A stretch of 50,329 nucleotides of DNA, from assembly GCF_005876855.1 (NCBI RefSeq), contig NZ_QLAE01000036.1, forward strand, positions 1 through 50,329, given 5' to 3'. This DNA comes from Stutzerimonas nosocomialis. Lineage in GTDB: Bacteria; Pseudomonadota; Gammaproteobacteria; Pseudomonadales; Pseudomonadaceae. The first letter of the stretch is position 1, and every line of letters begins with the position of its first letter. The notes under the pieces are model-generated. The model ran no database searches. It was not told the DNA's origin and worked only from the letters and a program-made list of their open reading frames with translations. The translations under genes were made by a program, and so were the position numbers. This document shows positions 49,000 through 50,329 of the stretch, one piece after another.

Positions 49000-50329
49000 T
49001 GAGCACTTTGACCCCGCCAGTTCGACGGGGGTTGCCGCCTAGGCTCCCCCTCTCGCAGCTGATTGCCTCTGCTTCCGAGCAGATCAAACGTGATTTGATT
49101 GAGCGGAAGGCATCTTCGGAAAGAACCCCCGTCAGAGAGGGAAAGCCCGCATGTCAGCCAGGCGAGGGACTCTTGTTCACCGGAAACCCGCACGAGGCAG
49201 TGCCTCGGCGGCTACTGCTTGACCCTAGGTTGAGCCCCTTGGAGCGCAATGCCTGGCAGATCTTCAGGATGCTCATTCGCGACGATGGTCTTACAGCCTT
49301 TCCTAGCTATGACCACCTGCAGCAGTTTCTGTCAGCCCAACCCTTCAAACGCGCGTCCCGCGAATCTGTAGCTAAGTGCCTGACTGTCCTCCGACTAACC
49401 AGGTGGCTGACACTTTGCTCCCGACTACGCGATGAAGCTACAGGTCAAAATCAGGGCAATGTCTACATGCTTCATGACGAGCCTATTTCATGCTCGGAAG
49501 CAGCAGAGCTTGACCCCGGATACCTTGAGCTCATCAGTACCAGCTTCAGCCACGCAAACAAGACAGTGCAAGTTCTGGCCGAGCACGAGCTTGCGGAGGT
49601 GCTGAGAGATCAGAATCTTGATCACGATGCCCTTCCGTCCCGACTGGGTGTCTTTGCCGAGCGGCTGTCGCGCCAGGCATGGGTAGCTCAGCAAGAGGAT
49701 ATCGGGGCTCAGTTCGGTTTCCGAACTAGGCCGAGTTCGCAAGCTGACCGGCCCAGTTCCGAATCCGAACTAGGCCGAACTGGGCCGAGTTCGGATGATG
49801 AGAAGTCGGTTCAAGCCAGAGAATTCAACAGGGTTCGGAAACCGAACTCAAACAGTACGGTTAATACAGATACTTCTGTTTGTAAAAACACAGTACTGGG
49901 GCAAGCCGAACCGGGCCTAAGTCCTTCGTTGGCCGCTTTGCCAGAGGACCAGAGAAAAAAAGCTCTGGATGCGCTGCGGCTCCTTGAACCCGAACTAGGC
50001 CAAGCGGTGCTTGAAGAATGGGCTGCGCGTTGTTCAACCAAAGCCATACGCAAGCCGCTCGGGTATCTGCTTGGACTGATTCAGAGGGCTATCAGAGGGG
50101 AATTCGTGGTTTGGGCAGCGCAGCAAAAGGGCTTTCCACACAGCGCAACTCGAAGTGCCAATACACGTTCACTTCGGCATGCCTCGCCCTCCTCGGCCTC
50201 GGTGCCTACTTGGGACCGCCAGGTCTCAGAGAGAGGCTCCCTTGAGGAGGGACGCTTGGGACTTGCTGACATACGCAACATGCTCAAACCCTGGATGAAC
50301 GATTCCAAGCGAAACGGGATCGATGAATA
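48999..50329 (+). CDS. STY4528-family pathogenicity-island replication protein (3' truncated by window)
   Basis: At least 443 residues, running off the window end. Motifs: LFTGNPHEAVPRRLLLDPRLSPLERNAWQIFR near 65-95, AFPSYDHLQQFL, SRESVAKCLTVLRLTRWLTL (winged-helix region), and GNVYMLHDEP. A linker (about 238-285) with repeated RPSS/SSESELGR units follows, then the C-terminal LGYLLGLIQRAIRGEF. DNA in the linker has iteron-like repeats (49711-49847). Likely element replication initiator or accessory factor, which would give the element two replication systems. Confidence 0.85.
   Translation, partial: MSTLTPPVRRGLPPRLPLSQLIASASEQIKRDLIERKASSERTPVREGKPACQPGEGLLFTGNPHEAVPRRLLLDPRLSPLERNAWQIFRMLIRDDGLTAFPSYDHLQQFLSAQPFKRASRESVAKCLTVLRLTRWLTLCSRLRDEATGQNQGNVYMLHDEPISCSEAAELDPGYLELISTSFSHANKTVQVLAEHELAEVLRDQNLDHDALPSRLGVFAERLSRQAWVAQQEDIGAQFGFRTRPSSQADRPSSESELGRTGPSSDDEKSVQAREFNRVRKPNSNSTVNTDTSVCKNTVLGQAEPGLSPSLAALPEDQRKKALDALRLLEPELGQAVLEEWAARCSTKAIRKPLGYLLGLIQRAIRGEFVVWAAQQKGFPHSATRSANTRSLRHASPSSASVPTWDRQVSERGSLEEGRLGLADIRNMLKPWMNDSKRNGIDE
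49711..50001. repeat. Iteron-like repeats inside the STY4528 gene
   Basis: Palindromes AGTTCGG-TTT-CCGAACT (49711-49727) and GTTCGG-AAA-CCGAAC (49833-49847), with the 12-mer CCGAACTAGGCC three times (49721, 49765, 49990). The density is far above neighbouring coding DNA. Confidence 0.6.

Noticed and set aside
1-50329. tRNA genes, rRNA genes, ICE attachment sites, or a terminal phage-type integrase
   Set aside because: None seen on inspection. The only tyrosine recombinase is the internal one at 22398-23375, with no tRNA-like sequence nearby.

Overview
The window looks like a mobile element of a Pseudomonas host. Codon use is high in GC, almost every backbone gene matches the PFGI-1 / G-type (MPF_G) integrative-conjugative-element families first named in Pseudomonas fluorescens, and it carries a rulAB-type umuDC operon. 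It also carries a complete plasmid-style replicon: an IncFII-family RepA gene with an antisense RNA, a leader peptide and an origin-like region. I see no tRNA gene, attL or attR. The simplest reading is a conjugative plasmid (or a replicating ICE) whose transfer and maintenance genes are of ICE type.

Layout. 1-1.6 kb: the end of an unidentified gene, a bactofilin-like and a SHOCT-like small protein, and a convergent gene of unknown function. 1.76-21.6 kb: the mating-pair-formation operon, all on the + strand with frequent 1-20 bp overlaps. In order it encodes a PilL-like lipoprotein, PFL_4693, a lytic transglycosylase, PFL_4695, the TraD coupling protein, PFL_4697, RAQPRD, PFL_4701, PFL_4702, TIGR03750, PFL_4703, PFL_4704, PFL_4705, a lipoprotein, the TraC/VirB4-like ATPase, PFL_4709, PFL_4710 (TraU-like), PFL_4711 and TraG. 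21.6-23.6 kb: a structured non-coding stretch and a minus-strand tyrosine recombinase that looks like a resolution cassette. 23.7-26.7 kb: a DUF3742-like protein, a possible oriT region and the MobH relaxase.

26.7-41.3 kb is accessory DNA: a DUF6685-like gene, an SRAP/HMCES abasic-site protein, a 1625-residue single-chain type ISP restriction-modification enzyme, and an SOS-controlled umuDC (rulAB) operon. Its umuC is split by a complete 5470-bp Tn5393-type transposon (tnpA, tnpR, strA, strB) flanked by a perfect AAGAT target duplication, so the element should confer streptomycin resistance.

41.3-50.3 kb is replication and partition: a ribbon-helix-helix protein, the repA control region and repA, an origin-like region, a hairpin-rich non-coding stretch, then ParA, an unknown, a DnaB-like helicase, an unknown, an Arc-like repressor, the PFGI-1 ParB, a DUF2857 protein and an STY4528-type replication protein that runs off the window.

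The most notable signals not explained by known genes are: a 19-bp palindrome (GTGTTGCGG-N-CCGCAACAC) in three widely separated places; an IncI/IncFII-like antisense RNA, leader peptide and pseudoknot circuit upstream of repA; an 11-8-11 inverted repeat beside the tyrosine recombinase; and iteron-like repeats inside the STY4528 gene. All family names come from recognising sequence patterns. No database was searched.
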